A stretch of DNA of 9,257 nt from positions 1-9,257 of the forward strand of contig JAJQDF010000222.1 in assembly GCA_021202325.1 (NCBI GenBank). The letters run 5' to 3'. The DNA is from Clostridiales bacterium (GTDB lineage Bacteria > Bacillota > Clostridia > Lachnospirales > Anaerotignaceae). The position numbers and the translations under genes were made by a program. The notes under the pieces are model-generated. The model was given only the letters and a program-made list of their open reading frames with translations, made no database searches and was not told the origin of the DNA. Positions 1 through 5,926 of this stretch are shown in pieces; positions within the stretch are counted from its first letter, which is position 1, and each line of letters opens with the position of its first letter.

Positions 1-14
1 ACATTGGACAAGCT

Positions 15-102
15 GACCGTATGAGTATCTACCATTTTTTACAAAAATGGCACGAGGACGAATACGGTCGATTGCGAAATGTTCACAGAACGCAGCAATC
101 GA
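15..102. other. Cluster of perfect inverted repeats, possible structured leader RNA
   Basis: Seen directly: an 8-bp perfect inverted repeat GACCGTAT (15-22) / ATACGGTC (62-69) encloses a second 8-bp hairpin CCATTTTT (32-39) / AAAAATGG (43-50) with a 3-base loop. A third 8-bp repeat TCGATTGC (68-75) / GCAATCGA (95-102) follows and encloses GTTC (81-84) / GAAC (88-91). Stems one and three share bases 68-69, so they could stack or compete. The first stem and inner hairpin are separated by an asymmetric internal loop of 9 and 11 bases. The element ends 58 bases before the start codon of the dehydrogenase, so a 5' leader with regulatory folding is possible. I could not match it to a riboswitch class I know. 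A coding frame with no stop (3-134) also crosses it, so it could instead be the tail of an upstream gene. Confidence 0.45.
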
Positions 103-121
103 CTTTCATAAAACATGCTTG

Positions 122-133
122 TAAGTTCGCTTA
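122..133 (+). other. Small hairpin with TTCG loop in the leader
   Basis: TAAG (122-125) and CTTA (130-133) flank a TTCG tetraloop, 12 bases before the Shine-Dalgarno at 145. The stem is only 4 bp, so it may be chance. It would sit between the larger inverted repeats and the ribosome binding site of the dehydrogenase gene. Confidence 0.25.
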
Positions 134-159
134 ATATATACCCTAAGGAGGAGATTACA

Positions 160-1125
160 ATGAAAATCAGTCTTTTGGAACCAATCGGCATAGACAGCTC
201 GCTTATGGATGAGCTTTCGGCGCCTCTCAAGGCTAAAGGCCATGAGTTCGTATTTTATCCGACAAAGACAACCGATCCTGATGAGCTTTACGAAAGAGCC
301 AAGGACAGCGAAATCGTAATGATAGCCAACAATCCTTTGCCTGACAGCGTCATAGAAAAATGTGATAAGCTTAAAATGCTCGACGTTGCCTTTACAGGAA
401 TAGACCACATCGGACAGAATGCCTGCAAAGCCAAAAACATAACCGTATGCAACGCCGCCGGATATTCCAACGAGACGGTCTCCGAGCTTGCTGTCGGTAT
501 GGCCATAGGCGTACTTAGAAAAATAAACGCCGGCGATAAAGCCGTAAGAGAAGGCGGCACCCTTGCCTCAGCCGGCCTTATGGGAACCGAGCTTGGCACA
601 AAGACAGTCGGTATAATCGGTACAGGCCGCATAGGAATAATGACAGCTAAGCTTTTTAAGGCCTTCGGATGCAAGGTTATAGGCTACAGCAGAAGCAAAA
701 AGGCCGAGACCATAGAAGCCGGCATAGAATACACAAGCCTTGATGACCTTCTTAAAACCGCCGACATCGTTTCTCTCCATATACCGTCAACAGCCGACAC
801 AAAGGGCTTTTTGAGTGCCGAAAAGATTGCGCTGATGAAGCCTTCGGCAATACTTATCAACTGTGCAAGAGGTGCGGTTGTGGATAATGCCGCCCTTGCG
901 GAAGCTCTGAACAGCGGAGCAATTGCCGGCGCAGCCATAGACGTATTCGATATGGAGCCGCCTATCCCTGCAGACTATCCTCTGCTTAACGCAAAGAATA
1001 CTCTTCTCACTCCCCATGTGGCATTCGCCTCAAAGGAATCTATGATAAGAAGAGCGCATATAGTATTCGACAATATTAATGCCTATCTTGAAGGCAGTCC
1101 CATAAATGTCTGCACACTGAAATAA
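160..1125 (+). CDS. D-isomer-specific 2-hydroxyacid dehydrogenase
   Basis: Encodes 321 residues of the family that reversibly reduces 2-oxoacids to D-2-hydroxyacids in the cytoplasm (glyoxylate/hydroxypyruvate reductase, D-lactate and phosphoglycerate dehydrogenases). Seen: a Rossmann loop GTGRIG at residues 154-159, the catalytic Arg in NCARG (R237), the Glu in DVFDMEPP (E266) and the catalytic His in LTPHVAF (H286). This is the full Arg-Glu-His set, in the usual N-substrate / NAD-domain / C-substrate order. At the end of the second Rossmann strand the sequence is GYSRSKK instead of the Asp typical of NAD-specific members, so NADP(H) use is possible (inference). The start at 160 is chosen because AAGGAGGAG at 145-153 lies 6 bases upstream; an in-frame ATG at 115 has no such site. 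It is the only + strand gene and runs convergent to the operon. Length is normal for the family. The substrate cannot be told from sequence. Confidence 0.95.
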   Translation: MKISLLEPIGIDSSLMDELSAPLKAKGHEFVFYPTKTTDPDELYERAKDSEIVMIANNPLPDSVIEKCDKLKMLDVAFTGIDHIGQNACKAKNITVCNAAGYSNETVSELAVGMAIGVLRKINAGDKAVREGGTLASAGLMGTELGTKTVGIIGTGRIGIMTAKLFKAFGCKVIGYSRSKKAETIEAGIEYTSLDDLLKTADIVSLHIPSTADTKGFLSAEKIALMKPSAILINCARGAVVDNAALAEALNSGAIAGAAIDVFDMEPPIPADYPLLNAKNTLLTPHVAFASKESMIRRAHIVFDNINAYLEGSPINVCTLK

Positions 1126-1137
1126 CTGCATAAATAC

Positions 1138-1167
1138 AGCCCCTTGGCCATGGCCTTGGGGCTTTTT
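1138..1167 (+). terminator. Rho-independent terminator after the dehydrogenase gene
   Basis: AGCCCC (1138-1143) pairs with GGGGCT (1158-1163). A 2x2 T/T mismatch then leads to an inner GGC/GCC pairing closed by a 4-base loop (1149-1152). A run of five T (1163-1167) follows on the + strand, 12 bases after the dehydrogenase stop codon. The T-run ends one base before the stop codon of the convergent peroxiredoxin gene (1169). Read on the - strand the hairpin is followed by GTATTTATG, a weaker T tract, so it may also slow transcripts from the operon, but the + direction is clearly favoured. Confidence 0.75.
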
Positions 1168-1168
1168 C

Positions 1169-1630
1169 TCATTCTCCCTTGAGATAAGTAAGTATTTCTT
1201 CTGCGTTGGTGTCCGGCTTAGCCTTGGGATAAACCTTTTCTATGACTCCGTTTTCATCTATTACAAATGTTGAGCGGACAACTCCCATGCTTACCTTTCC
1301 GTACATTTTCTTTTCCTGCCATACTCCGTAGGCCTGTATAGCCTCAAGCTCGGTATCGGAAAGCAGAGTAAAGTTAAGCTCATTCTTTTCGGTAAAATTG
1401 GTATGCGCCTTTTGGCTGTCCTTGCTGACGCCTATTACCTTTACGCCCAGTGCATCATAAAACGCCTTGGCGTTTCTGAAAGCGCAGGCCTGTCTTGTGC
1501 AGCCCGGCGTGCTGTCCTTGGGATAAAAATAAAGCACTACCTTCTGTCCTTTGAAGTCCGAAAGACTTACCATGTTTCCGTCCTTATCCGGAAGTGTGAA
1601 TTCCGGTGCCTTGTCTCCTGCCTTAAGCAT
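1169..1630 (-). CDS. bcp: Thioredoxin-dependent peroxiredoxin, Bcp/PrxQ type
   Basis: Encodes 153 residues of the AhpC/TSA-like thioredoxin fold that reduces hydrogen peroxide and organic hydroperoxides in the cytoplasm, usually recycled by thioredoxin. Seen: the active-site stretch PKDSTPGCT with the peroxidatic Cys at C44, a second Cys five residues later (C49) as in the atypical two-Cys members of the Bcp group, and the conserved Arg in VVRSTFVID (R119) that activates the peroxidatic Cys. Length matches the family (about 150-160). The start is supported by AAGGAGG at 1637-1643, 6 bases upstream. It is the last gene of the - strand run, 18 bases after the tldE stop, and converges on the dehydrogenase terminator. 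An oxidative-stress role fits an anaerobe, but nothing in the sequence shows its regulation. Confidence 0.96.
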   Translation of the reverse strand: MLKAGDKAPEFTLPDKDGNMVSLSDFKGQKVVLYFYPKDSTPGCTRQACAFRNAKAFYDALGVKVIGVSKDSQKAHTNFTEKNELNFTLLSDTELEAIQAYGVWQEKKMYGKVSMGVVRSTFVIDENGVIEKVYPKAKPDTNAEEILTYLKGE

Positions 1631-1648
1631 AATATTCCTCCTTGTGAA

Positions 1649-2989
1649 TTACAGCCCCGATATACTTACGTTTTTTACATATACGGCCGGAGAACCAGCT
1701 CCGTCCATGCTGAATCTTAAATCCGAGCCGACCTCTGCTATGTTTTCCAAAAGTCTGAAGAAATTCGATGCCACGGTTATCTGCTCCACCGGTGATGTTA
1801 TCCTTCCGTTTTCTATGAGGAAGCCCTCCGCCGAAAGTGAAAAATCTCCGCTGACCGGGTTTGCTCCGGCATGAAGTCCCTCCACATTGGTTATATATAT
1901 ACCGCATCCCACATGCTCCGCCAATTCTTCAAGGCTTGTTTTTGACGGGCAAATATAGAAATTGGTATACGAGCATGCAATGGGCGAGCGGTAGCCGGAT
2001 CTAAATCCGTTTCCTGTTGATTCAATGCCCTTTTTGGCCGCATATTTCAGGTCGTAGAGAAGTGTTTTGAGAACGCCGTCCTTCATAACCTCCTTGTTTT
2101 TGCAGGGTACGCCCTCGCCGTCAAATGGCATTGTGGAATATCCGCCCTCAAGCAGGCCGTCGTCCCTTATGGTTACACAGTCCGCCGCTATTTTCTGTCC
2201 TTCCTTGCCCTCCAGCATTGAAAGTCCTTTGTATGCCTGCTCTCCCGTGAATGAGCCCGAAAAAGTGCTGAATATGCTTGACATTGCGGTATTTTTTATT
2301 ATTACATCGTATACTCCGCTTTTAACGGATTCTGCGCCGAGCATATTTACGGCTTCGGAAGCGGAATCCTCTCCCAGCTTCACCGCATCAAATTTATCAA
2401 AATCGTTTCCGGCAAAAAAATCTCCGCCGGTTTTTATGTCGCCGTCCTTTTCTGCAATGACAGACACAAAGGCCGCCATGCTGTTGGACTTAAAGCCTGC
2501 ATCCAGTCCCTTTGTATTCATTATTGATACCTGTGAATCCTCATCGGCATAAATACATCTGTCAGCCGCCCTTACGCTGTCGGAATAATCCAGTGCGGCC
2601 TTTTCTGCCACAGTTATTTTATTTATTTTTTCTTCTGTACCCGCAGCCGCCAGCCTATCGTTATATAACGGCAAATCCTCATATTCTCCGCCGCCGAACA
2701 ATATACACTCCTCATCGTCCTCGGCTATGGCGGCGTTTTCTGCGGCAGCCTTTATTATGAAATCTGCCGCATTTTCGTCCAGTCTTTCCGTATAGGCAAA
2801 GCCGACCTTGTCGTTTATTATTCCTCTGAAGGATGCTCCGGAGGACGAGCTTGTTTCATAATGCTCTATCTCTCCGCCGTTTACAAGCACCTGAAATGAA
2901 TCTCCGCCCTGATAATATATCTCGCAGTCGTCAAATCCGGCCTTTTTTGCCTTATCTATTACAAGCCTCTGAAATTCTCTTATTTCCAT
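1649..2989 (-). CDS. pmbA: TldE/PmbA, partner subunit of the TldD/TldE metalloprotease
   Basis: Encodes 446 residues of the PmbA/TldD family. In the known E. coli system TldD and TldE (PmbA) form a cytoplasmic heterodimer that degrades unfolded peptides and processes microcin B17 and the CcdA antitoxin; TldE lacks the zinc motif and shapes the substrate channel. Seen: no HExxxH motif, but the C-terminal family signature GLHAGANPVSGDFSLSAEG (residues 371-389), preceded by FDGEGVPCKNKEVMKDGVL (289-307). Length is close to E. coli PmbA (about 450). The frame stays open upstream to 3082, but the start at 2989 is chosen because GGAAGGAG (2999-3006) lies 9 bases upstream and the product then begins like other members. 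That site lies inside the 3' end of tldD. The gap to the tldD stop is 2 bases, so the subunits are probably translationally coupled. The substrate is unknown. Confidence 0.94.
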   Translation of the reverse strand: MEIREFQRLVIDKAKKAGFDDCEIYYQGGDSFQVLVNGGEIEHYETSSSSGASFRGIINDKVGFAYTERLDENAADFIIKAAAENAAIAEDDEECILFGGGEYEDLPLYNDRLAAAGTEEKINKITVAEKAALDYSDSVRAADRCIYADEDSQVSIMNTKGLDAGFKSNSMAAFVSVIAEKDGDIKTGGDFFAGNDFDKFDAVKLGEDSASEAVNMLGAESVKSGVYDVIIKNTAMSSIFSTFSGSFTGEQAYKGLSMLEGKEGQKIAADCVTIRDDGLLEGGYSTMPFDGEGVPCKNKEVMKDGVLKTLLYDLKYAAKKGIESTGNGFRSGYRSPIACSYTNFYICPSKTSLEELAEHVGCGIYITNVEGLHAGANPVSGDFSLSAEGFLIENGRITSPVEQITVASNFFRLLENIAEVGSDLRFSMDGAGSPAVYVKNVSISGL

Positions 2990-2991
2990 AA

Positions 2992-4377
2992 TCAAACGCT
3001 CCTTCCGCCGACAGTCATGTTCTGCACCCTTATCATTGGCTGTCCCACATCCGCATGTATGGAGCCGCTTATGGAGCCGCACATTCCCTGCGCCCTCATC
3101 AGGTTATTGCCAACCAAGTCGATATTCAAAAGCACCTCAGAGCCCTTGCCTATAAGCGTTGCTCCCCTGACAGGCTCGCATATCTTTCCGTTTCTTATAA
3201 TATAGCCCTCCAAAACCGCAAAGTTGAACACACCGGTTGCAGGCTCCACAGAGCCGCCGCCCATCTGCTTTGCATAGAGGCCGAACTCCGTATTTGCTAT
3301 TATTTCTTCGGGAGTGCTTTCCCCAGCGGCTATGAATGTATTTGTCATTCGTGATGTTGGCGCATATTTATATGACTCCCTTCTGGAAGAACCGGTAGCC
3401 TCCATGCCCATACGTCTGCCGTTGAGCTTGTCTATCATATATCCCTTCAATATGCCGTTTTCAATAAGTACGTTTCTCCTTGTTGGATTGCCTTCATCGT
3501 CCACATTGAGGGAGCCCCAGCCGTTGGGAATTGTTCCGTCGTCAATGGCCGTCACCACATCCGAGGCTATCTTTTCTCCCAGTCTGCCGGCAAACACCGA
3601 GGCATTCCTTGCCACCGCAGTGGCCTCAAGACTGTGGCCGCAGGCCTCATGGAATATTACTCCGCCGAAGCCATTGTCTATGACTACGGTCATCTTTCCC
3701 GACGGGCATTCCTTAGCCGAAAGCATTGTTACGGCGGTTTTTGCCGCATCCTTAGCCAGCTGTTTTACATCTATCCTGTCAAAGAGCTCAAGTCCTTCGC
3801 TTCCGCCGGGGCTCAGTCTGCCGCTCTGCTTCTCACTGCCGTTTCCGGCTACCGTCTCTATTGTAAATCTCGACCTAACTCTCCTGTCCTCCGCCCAAAG
3901 GCCTTCGCTGTTTGCTATAAGCACATCCTGAACGCTGTCTGCAAATCCCGACCTTGTCTGGGTTATGGCATCGTCATAGGCAAAGGCCGTGTCCGAAGCC
4001 TCCTTTAATATATCTCTTTTCCAAAGCCTGCTTTTTTCATCTGGCATAACCTTTATTTTGTTTATATTGTCATATTTTGACGGAACAAAAGCCCTGCATC
4101 CGGCCTTTCCTTCGCCCTTTACGGCCTCCGCCGCCGTTTCCGCTGTTTTGAGCAGTCCCTTTTCTGAAAGGTCGTTTGTGTATACATATACCGCATTCTC
4201 ACCGTTAAACACACGAATACCTGCGCCGTAATCAATGCCGCTCAAAGAGCTGTCAACCTTGCTGTTTACCATTGATATGCTGTTCCTTACCGTATTTTCG
4301 CAGAAAATCTCGGCAAAGTCGCCGCCCTTGGAAAGCGCCTTCTCAATGGTAAGTCCGGCAGTCCTTTCATTTATCAT
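2992..4377 (-). CDS. tldD: TldD, zinc-binding catalytic subunit of the TldD/TldE protease
   Basis: Encodes 461 residues of the TldD family, the catalytic half of the heterodimer with TldE. Seen: the metal motif HEACGH at residues 243-248 (HExxxH, with H243, E244 and H248) in the setting VIFHEACGHSLEATAV, and a C-terminal Cys in GMCGSISGSI (C433) at the place of the family's third zinc ligand. It is followed by the typical VGQPMIRVQNM tail. All parts expected for an active enzyme are present and length is near that of E. coli TldD (about 480). The ATG at 4377 directly abuts the TGA of the upstream lipoprotein gene (no intervening base), with GGGAG at 4386-4390 eight bases upstream. That spacing supports this start and points to coupled translation. 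No modified-peptide precursor or other obvious substrate gene is nearby, so a general role in peptide turnover is the safest call. Confidence 0.95.
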   Translation of the reverse strand: MINERTAGLTIEKALSKGGDFAEIFCENTVRNSISMVNSKVDSSLSGIDYGAGIRVFNGENAVYVYTNDLSEKGLLKTAETAAEAVKGEGKAGCRAFVPSKYDNINKIKVMPDEKSRLWKRDILKEASDTAFAYDDAITQTRSGFADSVQDVLIANSEGLWAEDRRVRSRFTIETVAGNGSEKQSGRLSPGGSEGLELFDRIDVKQLAKDAAKTAVTMLSAKECPSGKMTVVIDNGFGGVIFHEACGHSLEATAVARNASVFAGRLGEKIASDVVTAIDDGTIPNGWGSLNVDDEGNPTRRNVLIENGILKGYMIDKLNGRRMGMEATGSSRRESYKYAPTSRMTNTFIAAGESTPEEIIANTEFGLYAKQMGGGSVEPATGVFNFAVLEGYIIRNGKICEPVRGATLIGKGSEVLLNIDLVGNNLMRAQGMCGSISGSIHADVGQPMIRVQNMTVGGRSV

Positions 4378-5310
4378 TCAATCATCTCCCATTCTGTAAG
4401 CCGCCGCTTCCTCAACAATTTGTTTATAGCCCTCTCTCACCTTTTTGTCCGAGGTCACGCTGTAGTCCGTATAGACCACCTTGTCCGACAGCTTTTCGTT
4501 TTTATCCATATATATTATTCCGGCAATGCTGTTATCCTTCTTCGTCTTGTCATAAACCGCCTCTATTGTGCTTACGGCCTCATCGAGCCTGTACACGCAG
4601 TCCGACGAAGAATAGCTTGCCGCACCGAATCGGATAATTACCCCTTTATCAGTGTCAAGATGGCTCCTCATCTCGGAAAACATCCTCTCGGCCTCCGCTT
4701 CATCGTCAAGATAGCCGTTGACGCATATATAGTCGGCGGTATCGGGCATATATTTTTCCGCCAGTATTATATCGTCGCTTTTTACCGACCAAACGCTTTT
4801 TACAAGCTCATTGCTTTCCTTAAGCGCATCATAAAGGTAATTATATCTGTCTCCGTTTTCATCATAATAATACGAGTTCTCCAATATTTCAACCATTACT
4901 TCAATATTGTACTTTCCGACAGCCTCCGCCATGAGGTCTGCATATTTTTTAAAGCTTTCCTCTCCTATGCTGTCCTTATTTTTTATAATGATATAGGGCG
5001 TTTTCCCCAGGGCAAAGCATTCCAGTATAAAATTCTCCGCCAGATTGGCCTCGTCAATATATACCTCTTCGGCATAAATCTCATGGGCTGCCGTCATTTC
5101 TTCGAATTCAACAATGTTCTCAACATTTGTATCTCCGGTTATGTCCGCCCCGATAAAATAATCCCTGTTATCCTCAATTACACTGCCGTAATTTTTGCTT
5201 ATCGACACCTCGACGGTATTCTCCTCTGCCTCAGGAATTTCCCTCACCGGGTTATTTTCGGCACATCCGCACAGCATAAAACATATAAAAAACAAAGCAA
5301 TCCTCTTCAT
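4378..5310 (-). CDS. Putative lipoprotein with GH26-like barrel, possibly inactive
   Basis: Encodes 310 residues with an N-terminal signal: MKR, a hydrophobic stretch ALFFICFML and a lipobox LCGC with C16 as the likely lipidated residue. It should therefore be anchored outside the membrane. The rest resembles the TIM-barrel layout of glycoside hydrolase family 26 (beta-mannanase-like). YFIGADI near residue 54 looks like strand 1, and GKTPYIIIKN near 105 like strand 2. VMVEILENSYYY near 141 sits where the catalytic acid/base is found (E144). YMPDTADYICVNGY at 187-200 resembles the family stretch 'yPGdeyvDwvgvdgY', and GVIIRFGAASY follows near 226. At the usual nucleophile position in that last motif (normally 'E-f-G') this protein has Arg (R227), so it may bind rather than cut glycans. 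This family call is from memory of motif order and is moderate; the lipoprotein call is firmer. It ends directly against the tldD ATG. Confidence 0.85.
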   Translation of the reverse strand: MKRIALFFICFMLCGCAENNPVREIPEAEENTVEVSISKNYGSVIEDNRDYFIGADITGDTNVENIVEFEEMTAAHEIYAEEVYIDEANLAENFILECFALGKTPYIIIKNKDSIGEESFKKYADLMAEAVGKYNIEVMVEILENSYYYDENGDRYNYLYDALKESNELVKSVWSVKSDDIILAEKYMPDTADYICVNGYLDDEAEAERMFSEMRSHLDTDKGVIIRFGAASYSSSDCVYRLDEAVSTIEAVYDKTKKDNSIAGIIYMDKNEKLSDKVVYTDYSVTSDKKVREGYKQIVEEAAAYRMGDD

Positions 5311-5318
5311 ATACATCA

Positions 5319-5324
5319 CTCCTT
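5319..5324 (-). promoter_or_regulatory. Shine-Dalgarno that sets the lipoprotein start
   Basis: AAGGAG on the - strand lies 8 bases before the ATG at 5310. The frame also offers a GTG at 5319, which overlaps this site, and an ATG at 5316, only 2 bases from it. Neither spacing is workable, so 5310 is the start, and the product then begins with the normal MKR of a signal peptide. Confidence 0.8.
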
Positions 5325-5354
5325 ATATGAATAGGATTGCCTGAAATCAATATT

Positions 5355-5891
5355 TTAATAATCCTTGGTGCTGAGATATTCGTTTACCGCATCAAGATAG
5401 TTCAGCATTGCGCCGTTTTTAAGCTCAATTTTATATCTTTCTTCGAAGGCCGAATAGGGAATCGACTTCCTTCCGCCCTTCTGTGCCTTATCCCAATAGT
5501 TCCTCATAACCTCCAGCGGAAGCAGGTAAAACTCCCCTTCCGTCGTGAAATTCACGATTAGGAAGCTTATTCCGCCCTGTTTTGCGAAGTCCTCCATGAA
5601 TTTCACCTGGTGCTCATGGATATTTTGGAGAGGAAGCCTTGGCTGTGCCGCCTCCTTGGCATCGAAGCATATGGGTATGCCCTGAACCGCCCCGATATAG
5701 TCGACGGTTGACTGCTTGTCGAAATAGGCCAGAGTTATTGTACTGGTTTCCTTATTCATTTCCACCGGCGTTATGGGCGTAGGTATTTTCTGAACAACGG
5801 CTATGCCATGCTGTCTGTAATATTCATTTGTAAAATTTATGCATTCCTCAAGGACACTGCCTCTCAGTCCCCTTGTGTGCCATGCTCCCAC
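5355..5891 (-). CDS. recU: Holliday junction resolvase RecU
   Basis: Encodes 178 residues from a GTG start. RecU is the Firmicutes enzyme that cleaves four-way junctions during recombinational repair and chromosome segregation, acting as a dimer with RuvAB. Seen: the stalk/active-site stretch ITLAYFDKQSTVDYIG with D64, CFDAKE with D77 and K79, and PLQNIHEHQ (Q89-Q95), all hallmarks of the family's PD-(D/E)xK-type nuclease core. GGISFLIVNF follows. The frame is open to an ATG at 5927 that overlaps the folD stop as TAATG, but no Shine-Dalgarno precedes that ATG. The GTG at 5891 has GGGAG eight bases upstream and gives the start VGAWHTRGLRGS, which from memory resembles clostridial RecU N-termini, so I prefer it. 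If 5927 is used the protein has 190 residues. In many Firmicutes recU sits beside a penicillin-binding protein gene; here its neighbours are folD and a lipoprotein gene. Confidence 0.93.
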   Translation of the reverse strand: MGAWHTRGLRGSVLEECINFTNEYYRQHGIAVVQKIPTPITPVEMNKETSTITLAYFDKQSTVDYIGAVQGIPICFDAKEAAQPRLPLQNIHEHQVKFMEDFAKQGGISFLIVNFTTEGEFYLLPLEVMRNYWDKAQKGGRKSIPYSAFEERYKIELKNGAMLNYLDAVNEYLSTKDY

Positions 5892-5899
5892 ATCTATCA

Positions 5900-5904
5900 C
5901 TCCC
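5900..5904 (-). promoter_or_regulatory. Shine-Dalgarno supporting the GTG start of recU
   Basis: GGGAG on the - strand, eight bases before the GTG at 5891. It lies inside the open frame that extends to the ATG at 5927. It is the reason for choosing the shorter RecU, although translational coupling from the folD stop at the TAATG junction (5925-5929) remains possible. Confidence 0.5.
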
Positions 5905-5926
5905 GCTGCCGGCAAACTGTAAGTCA

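Noticed and set aside
15..102. Purine, guanidine or other known riboswitch in the left-edge structured region
   Set aside because: Short stretches such as TATCTACC and GGACGA recall parts of known classes, but stem order and junctions do not fit any of them.
115..159. N-terminal extension of the dehydrogenase from an in-frame ATG at 115
   Set aside because: The extension covers the Shine-Dalgarno at 145-153, adds 15 residues unlike the family, and has no ribosome binding site of its own.
2990..3082. N-terminal extension of TldE upstream of 2989
   Set aside because: It lies inside the tldD frame, is rich in Cys, Arg and His unlike TldE, and the ATG at 2989 has a well-placed GGAAGGAG.
3314..3931. 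Open frame of about 205 codons on the + strand opposite tldD
   Set aside because: Its Ser/Pro/Leu-rich product is what the reverse complement of a coding strand typically gives, and the tldD frame there carries the HEACGH motif.
4420..5334. Long open frame on the + strand opposite the lipoprotein gene (about 304 codons)
   Set aside because: It mirrors the real - strand gene, which has a signal peptide, a Shine-Dalgarno and operon position. The + frame product shows no recognisable domain and I see no ribosome binding site.
5322..5350. Promoter-like TTGATT, 17-base spacer, TATAAG on the - strand just before the lipoprotein gene
   Set aside because: The -10 box overlaps the Shine-Dalgarno AAGGAG, so transcription would start downstream of the ribosome binding site. 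The match is probably chance in AT-rich sequence.
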